A stretch of 64,000 nt of DNA, from the NCBI RefSeq assembly GCF_003850345.1, contig NZ_CP027707.1:6129001-6193000 (forward strand), written 5' to 3'. The notes beneath the pieces were generated by a model. It was not told the origin of the DNA, made no database searches, and saw nothing but the letters and a program-made list of their open reading frames with translations. Positions within the stretch are counted from its first letter, which is position 1, and each line of letters opens with the position of its first letter. The translations under genes and the position numbers were made by a program. Shown in pieces: positions 53,263-62,101 of this stretch. This DNA comes from Pseudomonas chlororaphis subsp. piscium (lineage in GTDB: Bacteria; Pseudomonadota; Gammaproteobacteria; Pseudomonadales; Pseudomonadaceae).

Positions 53263-54128
53263 GCCCAGTCCTTGCGATGGCGGATCAGGCCTTCCTGGGT
53301 CACCGACGCCACCAACTGGCCGGCGCGGTTGAACACGCTGCCACGGGAGAAACCACGGGAATTGCCGGCCCACGGGCTGTCCATGGCATACAGCAGCCAG
53401 TCGTCGGCGCGCAGGTCGGCATGAAACCACAGCGCATGGTCGAGGCTGGCGACCTGCATGTCCTTCTGCCACACCGATTTGCCGTGGGGCAGCATTGAGG
53501 TGGTCAGCAGGCCGAAGTCCGAGGCGTAGGCCAGCAGGTATTTATGCAGCGCGGGAATGTCCGGCAGCTCGCCGTCGGCGCGGAACCAGACGTATTTGAT
53601 CGGGTCCGCCGGCTGCGGGTTGTAGGGGTCTTTCTCGGTCACCGGGCGCACTTCGATGGGCTTGGGGCACAGCAGTTTTTCGCGCATGTGCTCCGGGATC
53701 AGGTGCGCGCGCTGCTGGGTGATCTCCAGCTCCGACGGCAGGTTTTCCGGGCCGACCACCTGGGGCATGGTGTCCTGGTGCTCGAAGCCTTCCTCGTCGT
53801 ACTGGAACGAAGCGCTGCAGGTGAAGATCGGGTTGCCCTTCTGGATCGCCGTTACCCGGCGGGTGCTGAAGCTGCCGCCATCGCGCACCCGGTCGACCTG
53901 GTACACCACCGGCAACGCCGCATCGCCCGGACGCAGGAAGTAACCGTGCAGCGAATGCACATGGCGCGCCTCTTCGACAGTCTGGCTGGCCGCGGACAGG
54001 GACTGGCCCAACACCTGACCGCCGAACAGCTGGCGGAAGCCCAGGTCCTGGCTACGACCGCGAAACAGGTTTTCCTCGATCGGTTCCAGGGTCAACAGGT
54101 CGACCAGATCATCCAACACGTGGCTCAT
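53259..54128 (-). CDS. tesB: Acyl-CoA thioesterase II
   Basis: A 289-residue double hot-dog thioesterase, close in length to E. coli TesB. FRGRSQDLGFRQLFGGQVLGQ near the N terminus and SLDHALWFH with the catalytic aspartate near residue 225 are typical. It hydrolyses medium and long acyl-CoA and 3-hydroxyacyl-CoA. GAGGAG precedes the ATG. Confidence 0.95.
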   Translation of the reverse strand: MSHVLDDLVDLLTLEPIEENLFRGRSQDLGFRQLFGGQVLGQSLSAASQTVEEARHVHSLHGYFLRPGDAALPVVYQVDRVRDGGSFSTRRVTAIQKGNPIFTCSASFQYDEEGFEHQDTMPQVVGPENLPSELEITQQRAHLIPEHMREKLLCPKPIEVRPVTEKDPYNPQPADPIKYVWFRADGELPDIPALHKYLLAYASDFGLLTTSMLPHGKSVWQKDMQVASLDHALWFHADLRADDWLLYAMDSPWAGNSRGFSRGSVFNRAGQLVASVTQEGLIRHRKDWA

Positions 54129-54229
54129 TCAGACTCTCCTCACACAGAGCAATGCCGCGCAGTCTTGGCTGTCGCGGTCGATTCAATCGGGTTCACACAC
54201 ATGGGCACACTCCAGATGCCCCCGACCTG

Positions 54230-54799
54230 CTATCCATGCAAGGTTTCCAACCATTGTTCGCGGTTGATGCGATACAGCACATGATGACGCAGCGGATGCT
54301 CGCTGCCGAGCTTTGGGTGATCGAAATCGTCGTCCGCATCGTGTTGCATACCGATGGCCTGCATGACTTTCTGCGACGGCAGGTTGCTGGTGGTGGTGAA
54401 GGCGACGATCTCGTTCAGAGCCAGGCGATCGAAGCCGCAACGCAGCGCGGTCCAGGCCGCTTCGCTGGCGTAGCCCAGGCCCCAGTGTTCGCGCGCCAGG
54501 CGCCAGCCGATTTCCACCGCCGGGGTGAACGGCGCCTCGAAGCCCACCACGCCCAGCCCGGTAAAACCGATGAAGGCCCCGGTATCCTTGCGCTCCAGCG
54601 CCCAGGTGCCAAAACCGTGCTCGGCGAAATGCCCACGGATCCGACCGATCAGCGCGGCGCTTTCCAGGCGGCTCAGGGGGGCCGGAAAGTAACGCATGAC
54701 CTGCGGATCGGCGCACATCGCCGCAAACGCTGGCAAATCCTCGTCGCGCCACTGGCGCAACAGCAGTCGAGCACTTTCGAGTTGCAGTATCGGCTCCAT
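54230..54799 (-). CDS. GNAT acetyltransferase, RimJ/RimL-like
   Basis: A 189-residue N-acetyltransferase with LETARLLLR-like opening (LESARLLLRQWRDED), EIGWRLAREHWGLGYASEA as the acetyl-CoA loop region, and NLPSQKVMQAIGM near the end. It belongs to the subgroup acting on protein N termini or small amines. The start at 54799 has GGAGGGG upstream. Divergent from the deacetylase gene by 74 bases. Confidence 0.9.
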   Translation of the reverse strand: MEPILQLESARLLLRQWRDEDLPAFAAMCADPQVMRYFPAPLSRLESAALIGRIRGHFAEHGFGTWALERKDTGAFIGFTGLGVVGFEAPFTPAVEIGWRLAREHWGLGYASEAAWTALRCGFDRLALNEIVAFTTTSNLPSQKVMQAIGMQHDADDDFDHPKLGSEHPLRHHVLYRINREQWLETLHG

Positions 54800-54873
54800 C
54801 GTCCCCTCCATTTCCATGCGTGCCAGTCTACATCGCTGGTAGGATCCTTTTCGGATTCCTACATGAAATTGCC

Positions 54874-55794
54874 ATGCCACTGCCGCTGATCTACCACGAC
54901 GACTACAGCCCCGAGTTCCCGGCGGAGCACCGCTTCCCCATGGACAAGTTCCGCCTGCTGCGCGACCACCTGGTGGACAGCGGCCTGACCCGCGATACCG
55001 ACCTGCTGCGCCCGGAGCTGTGCCCGACGGAGATTCTCGCCCTGGCCCACGACCCTGGGTATATCGAACGTTATATGGCCGGCGAGTTGTCGCGGGAAGA
55101 CCAACGGCGCCTCGGCCTGCCCTGGAACGAAGCCCTGGCCCGGCGCACCGTGCGCGCTGTCGGCGGCTCGCTGCTGGCCGCCGAGCAGGCCCTGGAGCAT
55201 GGCCTGGCCTGTCACCTGGCCGGCGGCACCCATCACGCCCACTACGACCACCCGGCGGGGTTCTGCATCTTCAACGACCTGGCGGTGATCAGCCATTACC
55301 TGCTGGAAGCCGGGCGGGTCGGCCGAGTGCTGATCTTCGACTGCGACGTGCACCAGGGCGACGGCACCGCGCGGATTCTCGAACATACCCCGGACGCCGT
55401 GACCGTCTCGCTGCACTGCGAAAAAAACTTCCCGGCGCGCAAGGCCACCAGCGACTGGGACATCCCCCTGCCCATGGGCATGGGCGACGCCGACTACCTG
55501 AAGGTGGTCGACGATGCCCTCAATTACCTGCTGCCGCTGTACCAGCCAGACCTGGTGCTGTACGACGCCGGGGTGGATGTACACAAGGACGATGCCCTGG
55601 GTTACCTGAAGCTGACCGACCAGGGCGTCGCCGCCCGCGACGAACAGGTGATGCGCCATTGCCTGGGGCGCGACATCCCGGTGCTCGGGGTGATCGGCGG
55701 CGGCTACAGCAAGGATCGCCAGGCTCTGGCGCGGCGCCACGGCATCCTCCACCACAGCGCGCAACGGGTGTGGACGTCATCAGGTTGTCACTGA
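54874..55794 (+). CDS. Histone deacetylase/AcuC/APAH-family deacetylase
   Basis: A 306-residue zinc deacetylase-like protein. Active-site features: GGTHHAHYDHPAGFCIFND (charge-relay histidines), IFDCDVHQGDGTA (zinc Asp and His) and YDAGVDVHKDD (zinc Asp), then GGGYSKD. Bacterial relatives act on acetylpolyamines, acetoin-linked substrates or acetyl-lysine; the substrate here is unknown. The start at 54874 (MPLPLIYHDDYS) has no strong ribosome site. A GNAT gene is divergent, so an acetylation/deacetylation pairing is possible but unproven. Confidence 0.9.
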   Translation: MPLPLIYHDDYSPEFPAEHRFPMDKFRLLRDHLVDSGLTRDTDLLRPELCPTEILALAHDPGYIERYMAGELSREDQRRLGLPWNEALARRTVRAVGGSLLAAEQALEHGLACHLAGGTHHAHYDHPAGFCIFNDLAVISHYLLEAGRVGRVLIFDCDVHQGDGTARILEHTPDAVTVSLHCEKNFPARKATSDWDIPLPMGMGDADYLKVVDDALNYLLPLYQPDLVLYDAGVDVHKDDALGYLKLTDQGVAARDEQVMRHCLGRDIPVLGVIGGGYSKDRQALARRHGILHHSAQRVWTSSGCH

Positions 55795-56238
55795 AAGCTG
55801 GGCGCCTTACCCACAATGGCTGTGGAGCCGTTTGTGGATAACCTGAGTGCAAGCGGCTGCAGGCCATGCTGGCTGTACCTTACAGACAGGCGATCACTTT
55901 TTGACCAAGCCCGGTAAGCACTGCTGAATACTGCGAAGCGGGAGCGCTGATAGTGATGCCAATGGAAGCCCTGCGGATCTTTCGCAGCCTACGGCAGCGG
56001 CGACAAAAGGCTTCATCGGACGGTCATGAAAATGTGAGTGCCTTACCCCCAATCTCTGTGGAGCCGCTTGTGGATAACCTGAGCGCAAGCTTCTGCAGGC
56101 TATGCCATACAAGCCCTGCAGAGCACTGAGCGCTTTTTGATCAGCCCCTGCATAAGCCGCTGCGGGACGCATGAATCATTGGCGACGGGCCTGCCTCGGG
56201 TAGAATGCCTGGCTTATTCCGCCACGCCGCCGCCCGCC
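55795..56238. repeat. Intergenic region with a duplicated repeat bearing DnaA-box sequences
   Basis: No gene is supported. Two copies of a unit begin CCTTACCC at 55805 and 56041; over the first 64 positions they differ at about 8 by my count. Each has TGTGGATAA (55833-55841 and 56069-56077), which is TTATCCACA on the other strand. Similar tails (CTTTTTGA-C-A) end each unit. Between them is a decayed family-2 REP (GCAGCCTACGGCAGCGGC). Confidence 0.75.
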
Positions 56239-57480
56239 ATGACCTTATCCAGCACCACCCTGCCCCATCACGTCGCCATTATCGGTGGCGGCCCCGCCGG
56301 CTTGATGGCGGCCGAGGTGCTGAGCCTGGCGGGCATCCGCGTCGATCTCTACGACGGCATGCCATCGGTGGGCCGCAAATTCCTGCTGGCCGGGGTCGGC
56401 GGCATGAACATCACGCATTCCGAGGCCTACCCGGTCTTCCTCTCGCGTTATGCCGAACGGGCCCCGCAGATTGCCCCGCTGTTGCGCGAGTTCGGCAGCG
56501 AGGCCCTGTGCCAATGGATTCACGGCCTGGGCATCGACACTTTCGTCGGCAGCTCGGGCCGGGTGTTCCCCACCGACATGAAAGCCGCGCCGTTGCTGCG
56601 TGCCTGGCTCAAGCGCCTGCGCGATGCCGGCGTGGTTATCCACACCCGCCATCGCTGGCTCGGCTGGAATGTCGATGGCAGCCTGCGCATCCACAGCCCG
56701 GAAGGCGAAAAGTCGGTTCAGACCGACGCCCTGCTGCTGGCGCTGGGCGGCGGTAGCTGGGCACGCCTGGGTTCGGATGGAGCCTGGATGCTGCCGCTGG
56801 AACAGCGCGGCGTGCAACTGGCGCCCCTGCAACCGAGCAACTGCGGGTTCGAAGTGCAGGACTGGAGCGATCTGCTGCGCAGCAAGTTCGCCGGCGCCCC
56901 GCTGAAGAACGTGGCCATCGGCCTGAACGACGACATCCCCCGCCTCGGCGAATGCGTGATCACCACCACCGGGATCGAGGGCAGCCTGATCTACGCGCTG
57001 TCGGCACCGATTCGGCAAGCCATCAACCGCCACGGCTCGGCCACCGTGCATATCGACCTGCTGCCAGGCAAACCCCATGACCGGATCCAGGCCGCACTGA
57101 GCAAGCCACGGGGCTCACGCTCCATGGCCAAGCACCTGCACAGCCAGCTAGGCATCGACGGGGTGAAGGCCGCGCTCTTGCGTGAACTGACCAGCGCCGA
57201 CTGCTTCGCCGACCCGGCGCTGCTGGCCAAGGCGATCAAGGCCCTGCCGTTGACCCTGGTGAAAACCCGGCCGCTGGACGAAGCCATCAGCAGCGCTGGC
57301 GGCGTGACGTTCGAAGCCATGGACCAACGCTTGATGCTCAAGCAATTGCCGGGTGTGTTCTGCGCCGGAGAAATGCTCGACTGGGAGGCGCCCACCGGCG
57401 GCTACCTGCTCACCGCGTGTTTCGCCAGCGGGCGGGCGGCGGGGTTGGGGATGATCGAGTGGTTGCGGGAAAAGGCCTGA
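56239..57480 (+). CDS. HI0933/YhiN-like flavoprotein (TIGR03862-type)
   Basis: A 413-residue FAD/NAD(P)-binding protein. It starts with HHVAIIGGGPAGLMAAEVL, has the family's VGRKFLLAGVGGMNITHSE at about 45-63, and a C-terminal FCAGEMLDWEAPTGGYLL that binds FAD. Members are poorly characterised reductases. The start at 56239 fits the family; the frame is open upstream through the repeat region without good initiation signals. Followed by REP arms and a strong terminator. Confidence 0.9.
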   Translation: MTLSSTTLPHHVAIIGGGPAGLMAAEVLSLAGIRVDLYDGMPSVGRKFLLAGVGGMNITHSEAYPVFLSRYAERAPQIAPLLREFGSEALCQWIHGLGIDTFVGSSGRVFPTDMKAAPLLRAWLKRLRDAGVVIHTRHRWLGWNVDGSLRIHSPEGEKSVQTDALLLALGGGSWARLGSDGAWMLPLEQRGVQLAPLQPSNCGFEVQDWSDLLRSKFAGAPLKNVAIGLNDDIPRLGECVITTTGIEGSLIYALSAPIRQAINRHGSATVHIDLLPGKPHDRIQAALSKPRGSRSMAKHLHSQLGIDGVKAALLRELTSADCFADPALLAKAIKALPLTLVKTRPLDEAISSAGGVTFEAMDQRLMLKQLPGVFCAGEMLDWEAPTGGYLLTACFASGRAAGLGMIEWLREKA

Positions 57481-57489
57481 GGCCTTTCG

Positions 57490-57636
57490 TGTAGCCGCTG
57501 GCGCAGCCTGAGTTCGGTCCGGGCGACACTCCAACGTAGCGGCGTAAAAGCAAACGCCCCGGTTTTCCAGGAAAACCGGGGCGTTCGTTTTGCGAGGACT
57601 ACGCCCTCGATCGCAGGCTGCGCCAGCGGCTACAGA
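57490..57636. repeat. Family-2 REP arms flanking a terminator
   Basis: TGTAGCCGCTGGCGCAGCCT near 57490 and AGGCTGCGCCAGCGGCTACA near 57616 face each other, with the bidirectional terminator (57553-57590) between. Confidence 0.7.
57553..57590. terminator. Bidirectional terminator between the flavoprotein gene and rhlE
   Basis: AACGCCCCGGTTTTC and GAAAACCGGGGCGTT form a 15-base stem around CAG; T-rich on both outer sides. Confidence 0.9.
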
Positions 57637-57664
57637 AGCGAGCGGTGTTGATCGCTCGCCAGCC

Positions 57665-58999
57665 TTACGGCTTGCGCTTGCGCGGCCCGGTGTTGAACGC
57701 CGGCACCTTGCGCACCGGTTTCACCGCCGGGGCTTCGGCCACTTCGCCGCTGTCCACCCACTTGCCCAGGTTGCGCTTGCCGCCACCGCCGGAAGTCTTG
57801 GGTTTCTTCGGCTTTTTCGGCTTCTTGATCACCTGGCCGCTGGCGTCGGTTTCCGGCACCCGGTGTTCCGGGATGAAGTCCGGCTCGTCATGGCGCTTGA
57901 GGGTCTGGCGGGTCAGCATCTCGATGGCCGACAGCAGGTTCACTTCATCGGCACAGACCAGCGAGATCGCCTCACCGGTGGAGCCGGCGCGGCCGGTACG
58001 GCCGATGCGGTGGATGTAATCCTCGGCGACGATCGGCAGGTCGAAGTTGACCACCAGCGGCAGGTCTTCGATGTCCAGGCCACGGGCCGCCACGTCGGTG
58101 GCCACCAGGATCTGGATCTCGCTGGCCTTGAAACGGTCCAGCGCACGCTGACGAGTAGCCTGGGGCTTGTCACCATGGATGCCGTCGGCATTCACGCCCT
58201 GGCCCTGCAACCTTTCCACCAGCGCGTCCACGCCGTTGCGGGTCTTGGCGAACACCAGCACCTGCTTCCAGCGGTTCTTGCGCAGCAGGTGGCTGAACAG
58301 CTCCGGCTTGCGCTTCTTGTCCACCGTCACCACCCATTGCTTGACGGTGTTGGCGGCGACGTTGCGCGGGCTGACTTCGATGCTCAGCGGGTCATTGAGC
58401 ATCTGCCCGGCCAACAGGCGGATGGCATCGGAGAAGGTCGCGGAGAACAGCAGGGTCTGACGCTTTTTCGGCAGTGCCGCGTAGATGTCCTTCAGTTCTT
58501 CGGAGAAGCCCAGGTCGAGCATGCGGTCGGCTTCGTCCAGCACCAGGGTCTGCAACTGGCTGAACTTCACCGCGTTCTGCCGGTACAGGTCGAGCAAGCG
58601 ACCCGGGGTCGCCACCAGCAGGTCGATGCCTTTGCGCAGCTTCATCATCTGCGGATTGATGCTGACGCCGCCGTATACCGCGTAGGTGCTCAGCGGCAGG
58701 TGCTCGGCGTACTGGCGCACGCTCTCGTGCACCTGTTCGGCCAGCTCGCGGGTCGGCACCAGGATCAGCGCGCGCACCGAGTTGCTGACCACTTTCGGCC
58801 CTTCCATGGTCAGCGATTGCAGGAGCGGCAAGGCGAAGCCGGCGGTCTTGCCGGTGCCGGTCTGGGCCGCGGCCATCAGGTCGCGACCGGCCAGCACCGC
58901 CGGAATGGCTTGCGCCTGCACCGGTGTCGGGGTCTGGTAGCCAAGCGTTTCGAGGGCGCGCAGCAAGGGTTCGATCAGGCCAAGAGTGGCGAATGTCAT
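57665..58999 (-). CDS. rhlE: ATP-dependent DEAD-box RNA helicase RhlE
   Basis: A 444-residue helicase. Q motif GYQTPTPVQAQAIP, motif I AQTGTGKT, motif II VLDEADRMLD, motif III SAT and motif VI HRIGRTGRAG are intact; the basic C-terminal tail (KKPKKPKKPK) likely adds RNA binding. RhlE-type enzymes act in ribosome maturation and RNA decay; in P. aeruginosa a homologue is tied to RNase E. It starts at 58999 with MTFATLGL, the RhlE start. Confidence 0.94.
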   Translation of the reverse strand: MTFATLGLIEPLLRALETLGYQTPTPVQAQAIPAVLAGRDLMAAAQTGTGKTAGFALPLLQSLTMEGPKVVSNSVRALILVPTRELAEQVHESVRQYAEHLPLSTYAVYGGVSINPQMMKLRKGIDLLVATPGRLLDLYRQNAVKFSQLQTLVLDEADRMLDLGFSEELKDIYAALPKKRQTLLFSATFSDAIRLLAGQMLNDPLSIEVSPRNVAANTVKQWVVTVDKKRKPELFSHLLRKNRWKQVLVFAKTRNGVDALVERLQGQGVNADGIHGDKPQATRQRALDRFKASEIQILVATDVAARGLDIEDLPLVVNFDLPIVAEDYIHRIGRTGRAGSTGEAISLVCADEVNLLSAIEMLTRQTLKRHDEPDFIPEHRVPETDASGQVIKKPKKPKKPKTSGGGGKRNLGKWVDSGEVAEAPAVKPVRKVPAFNTGPRKRKP

Positions 59000-59223
59000 G
59001 GGGATACCGTAGGGAAAAAGTCAGCGCAGGTGTGCAATGGGCGGCAGTTTACCCTAATTCAGGCGGGTTTCTTTCGGGCTGACGAGTTGCCTGCATGCCG
59101 CCATTACGGGTCGGCAGGCGGCGAGCACGGATAATGTGAGTGGACGCACCTTGAGGCGCCGGGGGAGAATCCGGCTCCCTTTTGTCCCTATCGCACCTTT
59201 GAAGATTCAGGAGCTTGACCCGT

Positions 59224-59679
59224 ATGGATACCCCCAACCCCTTCCAGACACCGGCCGCCGAGTTGCAGACCCCGGCGGCGACCGCGCCATTGCGCCTGTA
59301 CAGCATCAACGCCGTCGGCCTTGCTACCTTCCTCGGCACTTCCCTGGCGGGGTCCTACATGATCGCCGCCAACCTCAAGGCGCTCGGTCGCGAAAGCGAA
59401 GTGAAGAAGGCCTGGTATGTCGGCATCGGCCTGCTCGTCCTGATGATGGTGCTGGGCGGAGTGTTGCCGGAAAGCGTTCCAGCCATGGTCTTCGTACTGC
59501 CACCGCTCTTTGCAATGAACGCCTACGCGCGCCAGCTCTTCGGTCCGGTTGTCATCGAACACAAACTCAGCAAGGGGCCTTTCTTCTCGTTGTGGCGCGT
59601 TGCCGGGATCAGCCTGCTGTTCATGCTGGCCTTCGTCGTGGCGCTGATACCGCTGGTGATGCTGTTCAACCCGGCCTGA
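59224..59679 (+). CDS. Small inner-membrane protein of unknown function
   Basis: A 151-residue protein with a proline/alanine-rich cytosolic N-tail (DTPNPFQTPAAELQTP) and about four hydrophobic helices, the last at the C terminus. The ATG at 59224 has AGGAG ten bases before; an in-frame TTG at 59215 is too close to it. No known family recognised; the N-tail resembles short RDD- or YckC-like leaders only loosely. Ends in a terminator. Confidence 0.75.
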   Translation: MDTPNPFQTPAAELQTPAATAPLRLYSINAVGLATFLGTSLAGSYMIAANLKALGRESEVKKAWYVGIGLLVLMMVLGGVLPESVPAMVFVLPPLFAMNAYARQLFGPVVIEHKLSKGPFFSLWRVAGISLLFMLAFVVALIPLVMLFNPA

Positions 59680-59700
59680 TCACGACAGGCTGGAACCAAA

Positions 59701-59726
59701 AACGCCGGGCAATGCCCGGCGTTTTC
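59701..59726 (+). terminator. Terminator after the small membrane protein gene
   Basis: AACGCCGGGC and GCCCGGCGTT pair around AAT and are followed by TT. The A-rich left flank may let it act for the converging transporter gene too. Confidence 0.85.
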
Positions 59727-59748
59727 GATCGTGCGCCAACAGGCCACT

Positions 59749-60663
59749 TCAAGCCGTGGCTTCTTCCTGTATCGCGGCGGCTTTTGGCTTGCGCCATTGC
59801 GGCAGGCCGATCAACACCACGGCGCTGATGATCACCACCATCGCCAGCGCCTCCTCCAGGCCAATGGTCTCGCCGACAAACACTATTCCCAGCAGCACCG
59901 CCACCGCCGGGTTGACGTAGGCATAGCTGGTGGCCGCCGCCGGACGCACATGCTTGAGCAGGTACATGTAGGCGTTGAAGGCAATGATCGAGCCGAAGCC
60001 GGTCAGGTACGCCAGGGCTGCCCAGCCTTCGATCGGCGGAACGGCGGCCAGTTGCTCGCCGCTCAACCAGCTGCCGATCAGCAGCACCACGCCGCCCACC
60101 AGCATCTCGACGGCACTGGCCATCGCCCCTTGCGGCAACGGCAGGTGTTTGCTCCACACCGAACCGAAGGCCCAGGCTGCCGCCGCGAACACCAGCAGGG
60201 CCGCGCCGGTCGGGCTCGACTGCAGGTTGGAACCGAGGTTGAGCATAGCGATGCCGATCAGCCCGAGGACGATCCCGGCCCATTCCAGGCGGGTGTTGCG
60301 CGCGCCCCAGAAGTAGCCGCACAGCAGGGTGAACAGCGGCACCGTGGCCACCGCCAGGGCCGCCACTCCGGACGCCACGCCCATATGTTCGGCGACAGTG
60401 ACCGCGCCATTACCGCAGCTCAGCAGCAGGATGCCGATCACCCCTGCCGCCCGCCATTGCGCCCAGGTCGGTGCCGGCGCCCCGCGCCAACGCAGGAAGC
60501 CGTACATCAGGCTGCCGGCGAGGACGAAACGGATGCCGGCGAGCATCAGCGGCGGCCAGTATTCGACCCCGATACGGATCACCAGGTAGGTCGAGCCCCA
60601 GATCACGTACAGCGCAAAAAAGGCGGCAATCAAGGGCAAGGGAAAACGGCGTAGGCCAGGCAT
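59749..60663 (-). CDS. EamA/DMT-family exporter, YedA-like
   Basis: A 304-residue ten-helix transporter: FFALYVIWGSTYLVIRIGVE at helix 1 is the RhtA/YedA type signature, and SYAYVNPAVAVLLGIVFVGE is the second EamA repeat. These often export amino acids or metabolites. The start is ATG at 60663; a TTG seven codons upstream lacks a ribosome site. Divergent from an Lrp/AsnC regulator 161 bases away, a common pairing for amino acid exporters. Confidence 0.9.
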   Translation of the reverse strand: MPGLRRFPLPLIAAFFALYVIWGSTYLVIRIGVEYWPPLMLAGIRFVLAGSLMYGFLRWRGAPAPTWAQWRAAGVIGILLLSCGNGAVTVAEHMGVASGVAALAVATVPLFTLLCGYFWGARNTRLEWAGIVLGLIGIAMLNLGSNLQSSPTGAALLVFAAAAWAFGSVWSKHLPLPQGAMASAVEMLVGGVVLLIGSWLSGEQLAAVPPIEGWAALAYLTGFGSIIAFNAYMYLLKHVRPAAATSYAYVNPAVAVLLGIVFVGETIGLEEALAMVVIISAVVLIGLPQWRKPKAAAIQEEATA

Positions 60664-60824
60664 GGGAAGCTCGAAAACAGGCAAGGGAGAGGGCTTATTC
60701 TAGAAAGCCGGCCGACGGAACTTAAGCTACAAAACCTGTTTAAAGCGGCAGTACACTTTTCAAAACATGGAGATTCTGGCTATAACCCATGCTTTCGAAA
60801 GTCGCTGTGTTTGGAAGCCTTATC

Positions 60825-61277
60825 ATGGACAAATATGACCGCATGCTCCTCGCCGCCCTGCTGGAAAATGGCCGGGCGAGCTACGCCGAGTTGGCGCGCA
60901 AGGTGAACCTCTCCGCCCCGGCCGTGGCCGAACGGGTGGCCAAACTCGAAGCCAGCGGAGTGATCACCGGCTACCAGGCCAAGGTCGACCTGGCCAAGCT
61001 CGGCCTGCCGATCCAGTGCGTGATCGAACTGCGCATGGCCCAGCACGGTAATCAGAAGGCCTACGACGAACTGAGCCGGATCCCGCAACTCACCGAATGC
61101 CAGCGGGTTACCGGCGATCCGTGCGTGATCATGCGCGCCGCCGTCGGCTCGATGCCGGAACTGGAAGAGTTGATCAACCGGGTGGCGAAGTTCGGGTTCA
61201 GCAAGACCTCGATCGTGCTCTCCAGCGCCATCGAACAGCGCGTGCCGCTGGGGCATCTGGAGAGCAACGGCAAGTGA
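60825..61277 (+). CDS. Lrp/AsnC-family transcriptional regulator
   Basis: A 150-residue regulator: helix-turn-helix SYAELARKVNLSAPAVAERVAKLEASGVI (about 18-46), then a RAM ligand-binding domain with CQRVTGDPCVIMRAAVGS. The start at 60825 (MDKYDRMLL) has GGAAG seven bases ahead; the in-frame ATG at 60789 is less likely. It probably senses an amino acid and controls the divergent EamA exporter. Confidence 0.92.
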   Translation: MDKYDRMLLAALLENGRASYAELARKVNLSAPAVAERVAKLEASGVITGYQAKVDLAKLGLPIQCVIELRMAQHGNQKAYDELSRIPQLTECQRVTGDPCVIMRAAVGSMPELEELINRVAKFGFSKTSIVLSSAIEQRVPLGHLESNGK

Positions 61278-61293
61278 GCCCAGCCAGCGCTGA

Positions 61294-61447
61294 TCTGTAG
61301 CCGCTGCCGAGCCGTAGCGAGGCTGCGAACAGCAACGCAGTTGCCGCAAAACCCGCGTCCGCGATCCGCCTGGAGAAACGCCGTGCCCGGTTTTACGACC
61401 GCTGCGCGGTCGTGCGCAGCCTCGCTGTCGCTCGGCAGCGGCTACAG
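61294..61447. repeat. REP pair, family 2
   Basis: CTGTAGCCGCTGCCGAGCCG at the left and CTCGGCAGCGGCTACAG at the right, with CGAGGCTGCG and CGCAGCCTCG inner arms. It occupies the gap between the Lrp gene and the converging exonuclease gene. Confidence 0.8.
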
Positions 61448-61457
61448 GGATTGCGGG

Positions 61458-62069
61458 TCAGGCGCCGCGATGGCGCTTGAGGTGTTCACCGATCTTGGCG
61501 GCCGGCACTTTCTGCAATTTGCACAGGAAGTCGTGGGACAGCTCGCGCAGCCCGTGTTTCTGCCGCAGCTCCAGCGCCAGGTGCGCGGTGAGGTTGGCGG
61601 CCATTTCCGCATCGGCCATGGCCCGGTGAGCCTGGCCGGTATGGGGCAGGCTGGCGAACGTGGTGAGGGTGCCGAGCTTGTGGTTGGGCGCCGCCGGCAT
61701 CAGCCGTCGCGCCAGCAACAGGGAACAGGCGAAGTTCTGCAAGCGGGTGCGCTTGATCCGACCAAGCTCATAGTCCCAGAACTTCTGGTCGAACGCGGCG
61801 TTGTGCGCCAGCAGCGGCGTGGTGCCGACGAACTCGTTGACCTCGTTCATCACCTGCTCGGCCGGCGGCGCGCCGCGCAGCATGGCGTTGCTGATGCCGG
61901 TCAGCTGTTCGATAAAGGCCGGCACCCGCACACCGGCATTCATCAGGCTCTGGTAACGCTCGACGATGCGCCCCTGCTCAAGAATCACCACGGCGATTTC
62001 CGTGGCCCGGCAACTGCTGCTCGGGGAGATCCCGGTGGTTTCAAAGTCGATGACTGCGATGCGTTCCAA
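61458..62069 (-). CDS. DEDDh 3'-5' exonuclease (DnaQ-like)
   Basis: A 203-residue exonuclease domain. Exo I motif VIDFETTG, Exo II LLAHNAAFDQKF and Exo III HRAMADAE supply the D-E-D-D-H set. It resembles the stand-alone DnaQ-like nucleases rather than the polymerase subunit itself, as it lacks the C-terminal region that binds the alpha subunit. It lies 32 bases after the NYN-domain gene on the same strand, likely cotranscribed. Confidence 0.9.
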   Translation of the reverse strand: MERIAVIDFETTGISPSSSCRATEIAVVILEQGRIVERYQSLMNAGVRVPAFIEQLTGISNAMLRGAPPAEQVMNEVNEFVGTTPLLAHNAAFDQKFWDYELGRIKRTRLQNFACSLLLARRLMPAAPNHKLGTLTTFASLPHTGQAHRAMADAEMAANLTAHLALELRQKHGLRELSHDFLCKLQKVPAAKIGEHLKRHRGA

Positions 62070-62101
62070 ACCTGTCCAGCTCCGTACAAAAAATAGTCAG
62101 C

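Noticed and set aside
55833-56077. DnaA boxes as a replication origin
   Set aside because: Only two perfect boxes, no AT-rich unwinding region and no dnaA/dnaN/gidA neighbours; kept as a repeat finding instead.
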